DNA of 14,181 bases from Gammaproteobacteria bacterium (lineage in GTDB: Bacteria > Pseudomonadota > Gammaproteobacteria > Arenicellales > JAOTYS01). The stretch covers positions 1-14,181 of the forward strand of contig JAOTYS010000074.1 of the NCBI GenBank assembly GCA_029861795.1, read 5' to 3'. A model generated the notes under the pieces. The model was not told where the DNA came from. It did not search any database and was given only the letters and a program-made list of their open reading frames with translations. Each line of letters starts with the position of its first letter. Positions within the stretch are counted from its first letter, which is position 1. A program made the translations under genes and the position numbers. Shown one piece after another: positions 1-7,209 of the stretch.

Positions 1-122
1 AACACTTTTTTGAGTTGCGTAACCAGGCGGCACAACACCAAATAGAGGAAGTTGGAGCTCAGTTGCGCGACATGATGCCATGGATTAAGGCCGGCAGGAT
101 TGTAGATAAAGACAAGAATTGA
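1..122 (+). CDS. ilvC: Ketol-acid reductoisomerase, C-terminal fragment
   Basis: Only the last 39 codons are present; the gene begins left of the window. The frame ends at a TGA at 120-122. The end reads [20 protein letters not shown] followed by VDKDKN, which is the typical C-terminus of class I (short) IlvC, with the MMPWI block and the final lysine-rich tail. IlvC is the NADPH-dependent enzyme that isomerises and reduces acetolactate or acetohydroxybutyrate in valine, isoleucine and leucine synthesis. It is followed on the same strand by psd, pssA and leuA, so leucine-pathway genes flank the phospholipid pair. Identification rests on the tail only, but the motif is distinctive. Confidence 0.9.
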   Translation, partial: HFFELRNQAAQHQIEEVGAQLRDMMPWIKAGRIVDKDKN

Positions 123-236
123 AGGCACGTTAACGCTGCCAGGGACACGCAGGGGCATCTCTACGGTGTGTTCCACTATTGCCACAGGGTTGGTCTTGCA
201 AACGCCAACGAGTTCTCAGGTAGAAACGTCTATTCC

Positions 237-902
237 ATGGCTGTCGAGCAATACCCCATCGTCGCGCGTGAAGGGTGGATCCATATCACCCTTGCGATTT
301 CCATCGCATCTTTAGTGCACTACGCGCTGGGCTGGCCCTGGGCCCTGCCTTTGTGGTTTTTGAGCCTGTTCATAATTCAGTTTTTCCGGGACCCGCCACG
401 ATCTGTACCAGATGTAGCGAACGCAGTCATTGCGCCCGCTGACGGCAAAGTAGTGTCTTTGGTTGAAGCCGAAGACCCGTATCTCAACCGCCCCGCACTT
501 AAGATTAGCATCTTTATGAACGTATTCTCGGTGCACTCAAATCGAGTTCCCATAGGCGGCAAGGTGATGCAACAGTGGTATCAGCACGGGCGGTTTGTCA
601 ATGCTATGCTTGATAAGGCCTCACATGAAAACGAACGCAATGCGATCTGGGTTCAAGATGATCACGGCGTGGATGTGGTGTGTGTACAGATTGCGGGGCT
701 GATCGCGCGCAGGATCATGTGTTATGTGGAGCCGGGTGGGGCGGTAAAACAGGGACAGCGTTACGGATTTATCCGGTTTGGCTCACGGGTGGATGTCTAT
801 CTTCCGAAAGAAACCGTGATAAACACTCGATTAGGGGCATGGGTGTACGCCGGCAAGGATGTCATCGCAACTTTGGCTGGATTAGATCAATCTCATGGCT
901 GA
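237..902 (+). CDS. psd: Phosphatidylserine decarboxylase proenzyme (short, Asd-like type)
   Basis: Decarboxylates phosphatidylserine to phosphatidylethanolamine at the inner membrane. The protein is 221 residues from the ATG at 237. The frame stays open up to a GTG at 168, but the extra 23 residues do not look like the family, whereas MAVEQYPIVAREGW is a typical family start; no strong ribosome site marks either. Residues about 15-50 hold two short hydrophobic segments, followed by FFRDPPR, IAPADGK (65-71) and NVFSVHSNRVP (95-105). The processing site is RFGSRVDVYLP: cleavage between Gly182 and Ser183 would turn Ser183 into the pyruvoyl group and give a large beta and a small alpha chain. This FGS form and the short length mark the compact subfamily also found in archaea, not the roughly 300-residue E. 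coli form. Its end overlaps pssA by 8 bases, so the two are probably translationally coupled. Confidence 0.93.
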   Translation: MAVEQYPIVAREGWIHITLAISIASLVHYALGWPWALPLWFLSLFIIQFFRDPPRSVPDVANAVIAPADGKVVSLVEAEDPYLNRPALKISIFMNVFSVHSNRVPIGGKVMQQWYQHGRFVNAMLDKASHENERNAIWVQDDHGVDVVCVQIAGLIARRIMCYVEPGGAVKQGQRYGFIRFGSRVDVYLPKETVINTRLGAWVYAGKDVIATLAGLDQSHG

Positions 903-1725
903 AAAGGTACGCAGAAACACCAGGACACCGCGGGACCCATCTGCGCGAAAAGGGATATATGTACTACCCAACTTGTTGACCACGGCAGGGCTGTTCTTTG
1001 GATTCTACGCGATAGTGTTGGCCACCAAGGGTGATTTTGAAAATGCGGCCATCGCAGTATTTGTGGCGATGCTAATGGATGGCGCAGACGGGCGAGTGGC
1101 ACGAATCACCAACACCACTAGTGACTTTGGCAAGGAATACGACAGCTTGGTCGATGTAATCTCCTTCGGTTTGACGCCGGCGTTGGTTATTTACGAATGG
1201 ACCCTGTATGCCAGTGGCAAAGTTGGCTGGCTGGTAGCGTTTACCTACGTGGCCGCAACGGCGCTCCGTCTTGCCCGATTTAACACACAAGAGGTCCAGG
1301 ATAAGGGATATTTTCAGGGACTGCCGTGTCCCGCCGCGGCCGCTCTGGTGGCAGCTTTTGTCTGGGTGCTAGATAGCTATAACTTCAGAGGCGAAGAGAT
1401 TTCTTCGCTTGCTATGGTGTTGGTGGTAGCGGCGGCCATGGCTATGGTCAGCAATATCAGATATCGGAGTTTTAAGGACTTTGATCTGAAGGGACGGATA
1501 CCTTTTGTAAAACTAATCTTTCTTGTGTTGATGTTCGTTCTCGTTTCTCTTAGTCCCCCACGAGTGTTATTTCTGTGTGCGCTCGTCTATTTTTTGTCCG
1601 GTCCAATATCAACGGTCTGGGGATATCGACGTAACGCCAAGCGTAAGACGGACCCCCACAGCGAATCGACCCCTCCCAACGCAGAGCCTTTGAGTAAATC
1701 CGAAGACAAAGAAGACTTGATCTGA
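895..1725 (+). CDS. pssA: CDP-diacylglycerol--serine O-phosphatidyltransferase
   Basis: Makes phosphatidylserine from CDP-diacylglycerol and serine; Psd, encoded just upstream, then decarboxylates it. The CDP-alcohol phosphatidyltransferase signature is complete: D65-G66-x2-A69-R70-x8-G79-x3-D83-x3-D87, whose aspartates bind the divalent metals. The 276-residue protein is an integral membrane enzyme, with hydrophobic segments around 23-42, 50-60, 100-118, 140-158, 170-187 and 203-245, unlike the peripheral phospholipase-D-like PssA of E. coli. The C-terminal 30 residues are hydrophilic and charged (rich in Lys, Ser, Glu and Pro) and probably lie in the cytoplasm. The ATG at 895 lies inside the end of psd. 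The membrane type of PssA paired with a short Psd is usual for many bacteria outside the enterics. Confidence 0.95.
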   Translation: MAEKVRRNTRTPRDPSARKGIYVLPNLLTTAGLFFGFYAIVLATKGDFENAAIAVFVAMLMDGADGRVARITNTTSDFGKEYDSLVDVISFGLTPALVIYEWTLYASGKVGWLVAFTYVAATALRLARFNTQEVQDKGYFQGLPCPAAAALVAAFVWVLDSYNFRGEEISSLAMVLVVAAAMAMVSNIRYRSFKDFDLKGRIPFVKLIFLVLMFVLVSLSPPRVLFLCALVYFLSGPISTVWGYRRNAKRKTDPHSESTPPNAEPLSKSEDKEDLI

Positions 1726-1753
1726 TCTACTATCCTCATCTACACTCTCGGTT

Positions 1754-1852
1754 ATGAACTCGCAGCCACTCCGATCCTCTCGTGATTTGACTTGCCGTAA
1801 CGGCCTTGGCTGTGAGTGCTTGGCTCTCCTTACTGCATTGCTGCGCCGCTAG
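1754..1852 (+). CDS. Possible leucine-rich leader peptide upstream of leuA
   Basis: An ATG at 1754 opens a frame of 32 codons that closes with TAG at 1850-1852, 97 bases before leuA. The C-terminal part reads CLALLTALLRR: leucines at 23, 25, 26, 29 and 30, so five of its last ten codons are leucine, a cluster expected of a leucine-responsive attenuator peptide. The stop codon lies within a small hairpin (1843-1856). Against it: no clear ribosome binding site precedes the ATG, the first 20 residues are not leucine-rich, and no strong terminator with a T-run follows. The idea rests on position and codon content only. Confidence 0.33.
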   Translation: MNSQPLRSSRDLTCRNGLGCECLALLTALLRR

Positions 1853-1906
1853 GCGCATAAATATCCCACCACATCAAACTATTAACCGGAGTCCGCATAA
1901 GCGGGC
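1794..1906 (+). promoter_or_regulatory. Hairpins in the leuA leader (candidate attenuator)
   Basis: Three short inverted repeats lie between the putative leader start and leuA. These are GCCG-TAA-CGGC at 1794-1804, GCGCC-GCTA-GGCGC at 1843-1856, and GTCCGC-ATAA-GCGGGC at 1891-1906 (six pairs including one G-T). In addition, GGCTG at 1808-1812 can pair with CAGCC at 1906-1910, which would compete with the last stem. This is compatible with alternative RNA folds of an attenuator. The last stem is followed by a pyrimidine-rich stretch but not by a clean T-run, so intrinsic termination is doubtful. Confidence 0.25.
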
Positions 1907-1949
1907 AGCCTCGTTAAATCTTCTTGCCTTTGGTCGGGGATACTAAACT

Positions 1950-3497
1950 ATGCAAGAACAACTAATTATTTTTGACACAACGTTGCGTGACGGCGAGCAG
2001 AGCCCGGGTGCGTCTATGACCCACGATGAAAAGCTACGTATTGCGAAGGCGTTGGAAAGATTACGTGTGGATGTTATTGAAGCCGGTTTCCCGGCCTCCA
2101 GTCGCGGTGACTACGACGCTGTGAAGACCATCGCGAAGTCTATAAAAGACAGCACGGTATGTGCCTTGGCTCGCACTGTAGAGAAGGATATTGACCGCGC
2201 TGCTGATGCGATCAAGCCCGCAGAACGTCGTCGCATACACACCTTCATCGCAACATCGCCTATTCATATGCGTGAAAAACTACGGATGGAGCCAGAGGCG
2301 GTCCTTGAGCGCGCTGTATGGGCCGTAGAGCGTGCTCGGCGCTATACCGATGATGTCGAGTTTTCGCCGGAAGACGCGGGCCGATCTGATACCGACTTCT
2401 TGTGTCGGGTGCTTGAGGCCGTAATCGATGCAGGGGCTGGTACAGTCAACATACCGGACACCGTCGGCTACAACCTGCCCGGTCAATTCGGCGATCTGAT
2501 TGCAACTCTTATTGCTCGGATACCTAACTCTGATAATGCTGTGTTTTCGGTTCACTGTCACAATGATCTAGGTGTGGCGGTGGCAAACTCCCTAACTGCA
2601 GTCATGCAAGGTGCGCGTCAAGTCGAATGCACCATAAATGGCTTGGGAGAACGGGCTGGAAACGCCTCATTGGAGGAGATTGTGATGGCGGTTAGGACGC
2701 GCCAGGATGTGTTCCGTTGTGACTCGAAAATAGACACAACACAGCTTGTGCCAACCAGTCGCCTGGTATCGACGGTGACCGGCTTTATAGTGCAGCCGAA
2801 TAAGGCCATCGTCGGAGCCAACGCTTTTGCCCATGAATCAGGCATTCATCAAGACGGGGTGATCAAGAAGCGGGAGACCTATGAGATTATGCGTGCCGAG
2901 GACGTGGGTTGGAGCACCAATCGTATGGTGTTGGGTAAACTTTCGGGACGCAACGCTTTTCGCGCCCGGCTGGAAGAGCTCGGTATCGAGTTTGAAACCG
3001 AGGAGGAATTGAACTCTGCGTTCGCTCGATTTAAAGATCTTGCAGACAAGAAAAGAGAGATCTTCGACGAAGACCTCCAGGCACTAATGGCTGAAGAAGG
3101 TCTGGAACAGGCGAACGAAAACATCAGGTTGGTTACTTTGCAGGTAAGTTCGCAGACTGGTGAGACCCCCCACGCCCAAGTGACGTTAAGCGTCGATGGC
3201 GAAGAGCAGCGCGCTGAATCTAGTGGCAGTGGTATGGTGGACGCTTCGTTTAAGGCGATAGAAAGGCTGATAGACAGCGGTGGAGAGCTGCAACTCTATT
3301 CTGTAAGCAACATAACCAGTGGAACGGATGCACAGGGAGAAGTAACCGTACGCTTAGAGAAAGGTGGCCGAATTGTCAACGGCCACGGTGCCGATACAGA
3401 CATAGTGACAGCGTCGGTCAAGGCATACGTTAATGCGCTCAACAAACTTGCGGAGCCCGTAGAAAGACGGCATCCACAAATCAGTCAGGTGCTCTAG
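1950..3497 (+). CDS. leuA: 2-isopropylmalate synthase
   Basis: Condenses acetyl-CoA with 2-oxoisovalerate to 2-isopropylmalate, the first committed step of leucine synthesis. The 515-residue length is normal for the bacterial LeuA type 1. The N-terminal TIM-barrel domain starts with [13 protein letters not shown] (8-20), where Arg13 and Asp14 are catalytic and metal-binding. [13 protein letters not shown] (202-214) supplies metal ligands His202 and His204, and GERAGNAS (233-240) supplies Asn238. HESGIHQDG (295-303) belongs to the linker subdomain. Residues about 390-505 form the C-terminal regulatory domain where leucine inhibits the enzyme in this family. The start is supported by a GGGGA at 1936-1940, nine bases before the ATG. 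The gene may be controlled by the leader described upstream. Confidence 0.97.
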   Translation: MQEQLIIFDTTLRDGEQSPGASMTHDEKLRIAKALERLRVDVIEAGFPASSRGDYDAVKTIAKSIKDSTVCALARTVEKDIDRAADAIKPAERRRIHTFIATSPIHMREKLRMEPEAVLERAVWAVERARRYTDDVEFSPEDAGRSDTDFLCRVLEAVIDAGAGTVNIPDTVGYNLPGQFGDLIATLIARIPNSDNAVFSVHCHNDLGVAVANSLTAVMQGARQVECTINGLGERAGNASLEEIVMAVRTRQDVFRCDSKIDTTQLVPTSRLVSTVTGFIVQPNKAIVGANAFAHESGIHQDGVIKKRETYEIMRAEDVGWSTNRMVLGKLSGRNAFRARLEELGIEFETEEELNSAFARFKDLADKKREIFDEDLQALMAEEGLEQANENIRLVTLQVSSQTGETPHAQVTLSVDGEEQRAESSGSGMVDASFKAIERLIDSGGELQLYSVSNITSGTDAQGEVTVRLEKGGRIVNGHGADTDIVTASVKAYVNALNKLAEPVERRHPQISQVL

Positions 3498-3535
3498 TAG
3501 CTTACCAGGCGGGCACGCTTTGCAACCCTTAGGAT

Positions 3536-3545
3536 CATAGCTATG
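3536..3545. repeat. 10-base perfect palindrome before the glycosylase gene
   Basis: CATAGCTATG is self-complementary and lies 8 bases before the ATG of the uracil-DNA glycosylase gene, in the 56-base gap after leuA. It could be an operator half-site pair or chance; no known repressor site is recognised. A four-codon ORF starts in it and its TGA overlaps the ATG at 3554. Confidence 0.3.
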
Positions 3546-3553
3546 CTTGTCCT

Positions 3554-4303
3554 ATGAGTGAAGCAGAGGTTAGACGCCGCGCGTATCTGCAGGCGATGGG
3601 GATCGAGATCTGGGCTGCACGTACGGCTCGACAGCCGGTTGCCGACGCTTCACCAAGTCAACAGCACATTGATACCAGCACAGACAGCGTGACGGTGGGC
3701 CACGCCGCCGCTTCATCGGGTGCAAAAGAACCGTCTAGTTCTCCCTCCAATATGGATTGGGACGCGCTGGAGTATGCGGTCCAGACGTGCAAGCTCTGCT
3801 CGTTGCACAAAGGGCGGATCCGGACAGTATTTGGGGTTGGTAGTCTGAGTGCGGACTGGATGTTTGTGGGTGAAGCGCCAGGAGCCGAGGAGGATCGGCA
3901 GGGGATTGCGTTTGTCGGTCGGGCCGGACAGTTACTCACGTCAATGTTATCGGCGTTGGGTCTGAAACGGGAACAGGTCTATATCACCAACGTACTAAAG
4001 TGTCGCCCTCCGAATAATCGTGATCCTATGGGCGAAGAGGTTGTAAGTTGTGAGCCTTACTTACACCGCCAAGTAACGTTGATTGAACCGAGCATCATCG
4101 TTGCTTTAGGCCGTTTCGCCGCACAGTCTCTTCTTAAAACCTCTGAGTCCATCGGTAAGCTTCGAGGACAATGTTTCAGTTATGGCAATGGAATCCCATT
4201 GATCGTGAGTTATCACCCCGCATACTTATTGCGTAACCCGATTGACAAACGCAAAGCGTGGGAGGATCTGTGCCGCGCGCGTGCGCTACTGGGTGAGCAA
4301 TGA
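3554..4303 (+). CDS. udg: Family 4 uracil-DNA glycosylase (Fe-S)
   Basis: Removes uracil from DNA as the first step of base excision repair. The 249-residue protein has a low-complexity N-terminal region of about 65 residues (Ser, Ala and Thr rich) after an opening helix, [17 protein letters not shown], which is common in the proteobacterial members. The catalytic domain follows: four cysteines Cys79, Cys82, Cys150 and Cys166 fit the [4Fe-4S] ligands. [13 protein letters not shown] (105-117) is the active-site loop, FVGRAGQLL (120-128) follows it, [15 protein letters not shown] is at 144-158, and [11 protein letters not shown] (219-229) is the second uracil/DNA-binding motif. Its TGA overlaps the rimI start in an ATGA, so the two are probably cotranslated. 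No good ribosome site precedes the ATG at 3554. Older annotations call such proteins phage SPO1 DNA polymerase-related. Confidence 0.93.
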   Translation: MSEAEVRRRAYLQAMGIEIWAARTARQPVADASPSQQHIDTSTDSVTVGHAAASSGAKEPSSSPSNMDWDALEYAVQTCKLCSLHKGRIRTVFGVGSLSADWMFVGEAPGAEEDRQGIAFVGRAGQLLTSMLSALGLKREQVYITNVLKCRPPNNRDPMGEEVVSCEPYLHRQVTLIEPSIIVALGRFAAQSLLKTSESIGKLRGQCFSYGNGIPLIVSYHPAYLLRNPIDKRKAWEDLCRARALLGEQ

Positions 4304-4764
4304 GCGCTGTAGCCTCAGACGCGGCGCCGATACTGCGTGAGATGCGGGAGTCAGATCTGCGATCTGTGCTTGTGATAGAAAACATCGTGTACGACTTTCC
4401 ATGGTCCAAAAATATATTCCGAGATTGTCTTAAAAATGGATATGTGTGCAGAACGTATGAGCAGGACACTCAAATACTTGGTTACGGCATCATGTCTGTG
4501 GGGATCGGCGAGTGCCATTTGCTAAACATTTGCATTCGCCCGCAGTCGCAGAGTAATGGGTTGGGTACTAATTTAGTATTGCAGTTGGTAGAGGTTGCCC
4601 GACAGCGCAGAGCTCAGATAGCGTTTTTGGAAGTCAGGAAGTCCAATGATGCCGCCCAACGCGTTTACTCCCGCCTGGGGTTTAATGAAATCGGCGTGCG
4701 CAGTGATTACTACCCCGCCCGGCGCGGGCGGGAAGATGCAGTTATCTTGGCTAAGGGCCTGTGA
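4300..4764 (+). CDS. rimI: Ribosomal protein S18-alanine N-acetyltransferase
   Basis: A GNAT-fold acetyltransferase that acetylates the N-terminal alanine of ribosomal protein S18. At 154 residues it is close to the usual size. Visible family features are the DFPWS segment (32-36), GYG (61-63), HLLNICIRP (73-81) and the acetyl-CoA pyrophosphate loop Q84-x2-G87-x-G89. The segment LEVRKSND (110-117) carries the likely catalytic base Glu111, and VYSRLGF (122-128) the general acid Tyr123. The ending YYPARRGREDAVIL is diagnostic for RimI. The start is the ATG overlapping the stop of the glycosylase gene. It converges on mltD with 28 bases between the stops. Confidence 0.94.
   Translation: MSAVASDAAPILREMRESDLRSVLVIENIVYDFPWSKNIFRDCLKNGYVCRTYEQDTQILGYGIMSVGIGECHLLNICIRPQSQSNGLGTNLVLQLVEVARQRRAQIAFLEVRKSNDAAQRVYSRLGFNEIGVRSDYYPARRGREDAVILAKGL
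4714..4732. repeat. GC-rich perfect hairpin inside the end of rimI
   Basis: CCCGCCCG and CGGGCGGG form a perfect 8-pair stem around a GCG loop, 32 bases before the rimI stop codon. It encodes part of the conserved YYPARRGRED motif. No T-run follows on either strand, so it is not a standard terminator. It may slow ribosomes or stabilise the convergent 3' ends, or simply reflect GC-rich codons for Pro, Ala, Arg and Gly. Confidence 0.5.
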
Positions 4765-4792
4765 GTTGATACACGGCGAAGGGTCTTTAGAA

Positions 4793-6256
4793 TCAGTTAC
4801 TGTGCACCAAGATCTTTTGTCCTGGCCGCAAAGTATCATCGGTTCGAATTGCGTTCCAGCGGATGAGTTGACTAATGTAGACTTTGTACGTCCGAGCTAT
4901 GGCCCATAGCGTGTCTCCGGCACGAACTTGGTGGACAATGGGTTCGCTAGCGGCGGCGTCGATTCGTGCAACGCTAGGTTCTTCTGATGCATTGGTGTAT
5001 GCATAGGTCTTGCCCGACACCGGGATTAACAAATCTCCTCCGGCGCGGATCAAACTCCCCTTGATGCTGTTGGCCTTTCTGATTGCGCTTACCGTTACTC
5101 CATGCCGCCGAGCGATGCCAATCAATGTTTCACCGGGTTTGATCTGATAGTGGATCCAGCGCATACGGGCTTCAGGCGGTACTCGTGTCAACGCGTCGCG
5201 CAACTCTTGTGCACGATTGCTGGGAATGAGGACTCGGTGTGGCCCGTCCGGATCAGTGGCCCAGCGTTTGTAACCTGGATTGAGTTGGCGTAATTCTTTC
5301 AGCGGGACGTCGGCGAGTTGAGCTACTAGCTCAAGATCGATTTGAGAATGGGTAGAGACTCTATCGAAGTATGAATAATTTGAAATTGTGGGGAGTGTGA
5401 CCCCAAATCGACTCGGTTCTGAGATTATATTCCTGATTGCAATAAGCTTGGGGACATAGCGCACGGTCTGTGTCCTGAGCGGCAGGTTTGCATAGTTCGT
5501 GGCACGATTGCGCCTGCGATTGTATTCCATGGCATTAAAGACTGCTGTTTCGCCAGCGTTGTAACCGGCTAGAGCATGAAACCAGTCGTTGTGGAACTCG
5601 AGGTTTAGAAACGTTAGGTAGTCCAGCGCTGCATCGGTGGATTGGATGATGTCTCTCCTGCCGTCATACCACCAAGTTTGTCTTAGACCAAAACGTCGAC
5701 CAGTGGATGGAATGAATTGCCACAACCCCTCGGCGCTAGCGCGAGAATGCGCCAACGGATCGAACGAGCTTTCCACCGCGGGTAGCAACGCCAATTCCAT
5801 GGGTAGACCTCTTTTTTCCACTTCCTCAACGATGTGATACAAATAGCGACTTGCACGTGTTATAAGTAGTGACCAATAAGCGGGGTGTTGCGAGTACCAT
5901 CGCTCATAGTACGTAACGTATTTGTTTTCTAGTGGTGGGAGAGAGAATCCAGCGCGAATCCGAACCCAAACATTGTCGTAGGAGCTGACGCGACGCTTTC
6001 GTTCAGCACGGTATGTCGAGGCGAGTGCCACGGCGGGTCGATATCCTTCTCCCACACTACCGATCTGCTGGGTGTCGTGGGGTGACGCCGCGGAGCGAGT
6101 GGTTATGGCGGGAGGTGTAGAGCGGATTTCCGGTGTCGCGTGGGTGTCGCGTGCGGTGGGTTCTAATACAGTGCTTGCACATCCAGGTAGTGTCAACAGC
6201 AATAGCGACCCCCCCCACAGGCGGCAGCTCGCCGCAAATGGGGAGCATGGATACAT
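4793..6256 (-). CDS. mltD: Membrane-bound lytic murein transglycosylase D with two LysM repeats
   Basis: Cleaves the glycan strands of peptidoglycan, leaving 1,6-anhydromuramic ends. The 487-residue protein begins with a lipoprotein-like signal: hydrophobic LLLLTLPGC with Cys26 as the predicted lipidated residue (LPGC is an imperfect lipobox because of the Pro). A linker rich in Thr, Ala and Ser follows. The SLT domain covers about 140-255: ALLPAVESSFDP carries the catalytic Glu162, followed by SAEGLWQFIPSTGRRFGL and HALAGYNAGE. Two LysM peptidoglycan-binding repeats end the protein (about 368-412 and 440-485). The ATG at 6256 is the only start that keeps the signal peptide. A run of eight G lies in codons 14-16. 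In enterics and pseudomonads mltD also lies near rnhA and dnaQ. Confidence 0.95.
   Translation of the reverse strand: MYPCSPFAASCRLWGGSLLLLTLPGCASTVLEPTARDTHATPEIRSTPPAITTRSAASPHDTQQIGSVGEGYRPAVALASTYRAERKRRVSSYDNVWVRIRAGFSLPPLENKYVTYYERWYSQHPAYWSLLITRASRYLYHIVEEVEKRGLPMELALLPAVESSFDPLAHSRASAEGLWQFIPSTGRRFGLRQTWWYDGRRDIIQSTDAALDYLTFLNLEFHNDWFHALAGYNAGETAVFNAMEYNRRRNRATNYANLPLRTQTVRYVPKLIAIRNIISEPSRFGVTLPTISNYSYFDRVSTHSQIDLELVAQLADVPLKELRQLNPGYKRWATDPDGPHRVLIPSNRAQELRDALTRVPPEARMRWIHYQIKPGETLIGIARRHGVTVSAIRKANSIKGSLIRAGGDLLIPVSGKTYAYTNASEEPSVARIDAAASEPIVHQVRAGDTLWAIARTYKVYISQLIRWNAIRTDDTLRPGQKILVHSN
6209..6216. repeat. Homopolymer of eight C (G on the mltD mRNA)
   Basis: A C8 tract on the plus strand reads as G8 in codons 14-16 of mltD (Trp-Gly-Gly), within the signal peptide region. 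A one-base slip would destroy lipoprotein export and the reading frame. It may be a variable site or an assembly-sensitive one. Confidence 0.6.
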
Positions 6257-6265
6257 GAAGGCGGC

Positions 6266-6294
6266 ATGTTAAGGATGTCTTAGTACCTCGTCAA
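6266..6294 (-). promoter_or_regulatory. Candidate sigma-70 promoter of mltD
   Basis: Read on the minus strand, TTGACG (6294-6289) is followed after exactly 17 bases by TAACAT (6271-6266). These match the -35 and -10 consensus at five and four of six positions. Transcription would start near 6259, only about three bases before the mltD ATG at 6256, and no Shine-Dalgarno sequence is visible there. If real, the mRNA would be almost leaderless. Confidence 0.45.
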
Positions 6295-6314
6295 TTGGCA
6301 TTGACGCTCGCGAC

Positions 6315-6380
6315 ATGACGACTTTGGATTGCTGCGATCCGGGTTGTGGTTACTGCTGCGGCGGTGTAAAACAGTGGTGA
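6315..6380 (+). CDS. Possible 21-residue cysteine-rich peptide / upstream ORF
   Basis: An ATG at 6315 opens 21 codons closed by TGA at 6378-6380, 43 bases before the methyltransferase start. The core is CCDPGCGYCC, so five of 21 residues are cysteine, followed by a short GGVKQW tail. No ribosome binding site is evident and the ORF is far below the length at which chance can be excluded. If translated it could be a cysteine- or metal-sensing leader for the downstream gene, or a small secreted or metal-binding peptide. The function is unknown. Confidence 0.22.
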   Translation: MTTLDCCDPGCGYCCGGVKQW

Positions 6381-6423
6381 TGGACAGCCGGACATCAACA
6401 GTCGGTGGTAAGCCAGGGGCCCG

Positions 6424-7155
6424 ATGCAGGATCGTCTAACACAGGTCACTGATTGGTTTCAGTCTCCGCTGGGGCAATCGCTGCAGTCTCGTGAGACCGA
6501 ACGACTGAGACAAGTGGCGAACCGACTGCACGGTCCGGTCGGGCTTCAAGTTGGTCGCGTTTGTGGTGTCAATATGCTGCAAGTGACCCCGGCCGTGACC
6601 ACAGTGATAGCATCTCCATCCAAATCTAATGGGGTGGACGCGGTCCATGTGCGTAGCTCAGAACATGCCTTACCGTTTGACATGGGCTCTATCAACATCG
6701 CGGTGCTACCACATACTCTAGACTTTGCAGCCCAGCCTCATCAAATACTTCGAGAAGTGCACAGAGTGCTCGCAGCGGATGGTTATATTGTCATTTTTGG
6801 TTTCAATCCCTTTAGCCTATGGGGCGTTTGGCGTCTAGCGTTAAAGCGGAAGGGCCAGGTACCATGGTGTGGGTGGTTTTACCGTCTATCCAGAGTCCAA
6901 GATTGGCTGGCTCTTCTGGATTTTGAAACTGTGTCTGGTTCCATGATTTACTATCGTCCGCCGCTGCAGACGGAGCGGCTCAGACGTCGTTTACATTTTC
7001 TTGAACTGGCGGGCGACAGGTGGTGGCCTATCACCGCAGCAGTTTATGTGCTAGTGGCTCGTAAGCGCGAATACGGAGTACCGCTCATCACCCAGCGGTG
7101 GAAGAAAAAAAGACGCCTTGCACCAGGCTTGGCAAATCCGGTAACAAAAATGTGA
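6424..7155 (+). CDS. YafS-like class I methyltransferase
   Basis: A 243-residue protein with the core of a SAM-dependent methyltransferase of the type 11 group. ALPFDMGSINIAVLPHTLDF (82-101) corresponds to the LPF-x-S/D-x2-D block around motif II. HQILREVHRVLAADGYIVIF (106-125) is the typical helix-turn-strand of motif III. FGFNPFSLWGVWRL (125-138) is characteristic of the YafS group near rnhA. The glycine-rich SAM loop (motif I) is not recognisable: the corresponding region (about 38-53) reads PVGLQVGRVCGVNMLQ. The substrate is unknown. The C-terminus is basic (WKKKRR at 226-231). An AGGGG at 6414-6418 precedes the ATG at a workable distance. Position next to rnhA and dnaQ matches E. coli yafS, which supports the identification. 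Confidence 0.8.
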   Translation: MQDRLTQVTDWFQSPLGQSLQSRETERLRQVANRLHGPVGLQVGRVCGVNMLQVTPAVTTVIASPSKSNGVDAVHVRSSEHALPFDMGSINIAVLPHTLDFAAQPHQILREVHRVLAADGYIVIFGFNPFSLWGVWRLALKRKGQVPWCGWFYRLSRVQDWLALLDFETVSGSMIYYRPPLQTERLRRRLHFLELAGDRWWPITAAVYVLVARKREYGVPLITQRWKKKRRLAPGLANPVTKM

Positions 7156-7209
7156 ATTCCCCTCACCTTCAGGTCATTGTATGCCAGGCTTTAAGGGCAG
7201 AATAAAGGA

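Noticed and set aside
168..236. GTG at 168 as the start of psd, adding 23 residues
   Set aside because: The extension does not resemble the family, while the protein from the ATG at 237 begins with the typical family N-terminus and has the usual length of this compact type.
3520..3547. Promoter TTGCAA-16 bases-TATGCT in front of the uracil-DNA glycosylase gene
   Set aside because: Both boxes are poor matches and the implied start of transcription would fall on the ATG itself.
6301..6329. Plus-strand promoter TTGACG-17 bases-TTGGAT for the methyltransferase gene
   Set aside because: The -10 matches only three of six positions, so I do not call it.
7102..7113. Run of seven A in the methyltransferase gene as a programmed frameshift site
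   Set aside because: The reading frame is AAG AAA AAA AGA, which does not fit the A-AAA-AAG slippery heptamer, and the protein has a plausible end in the zero frame.
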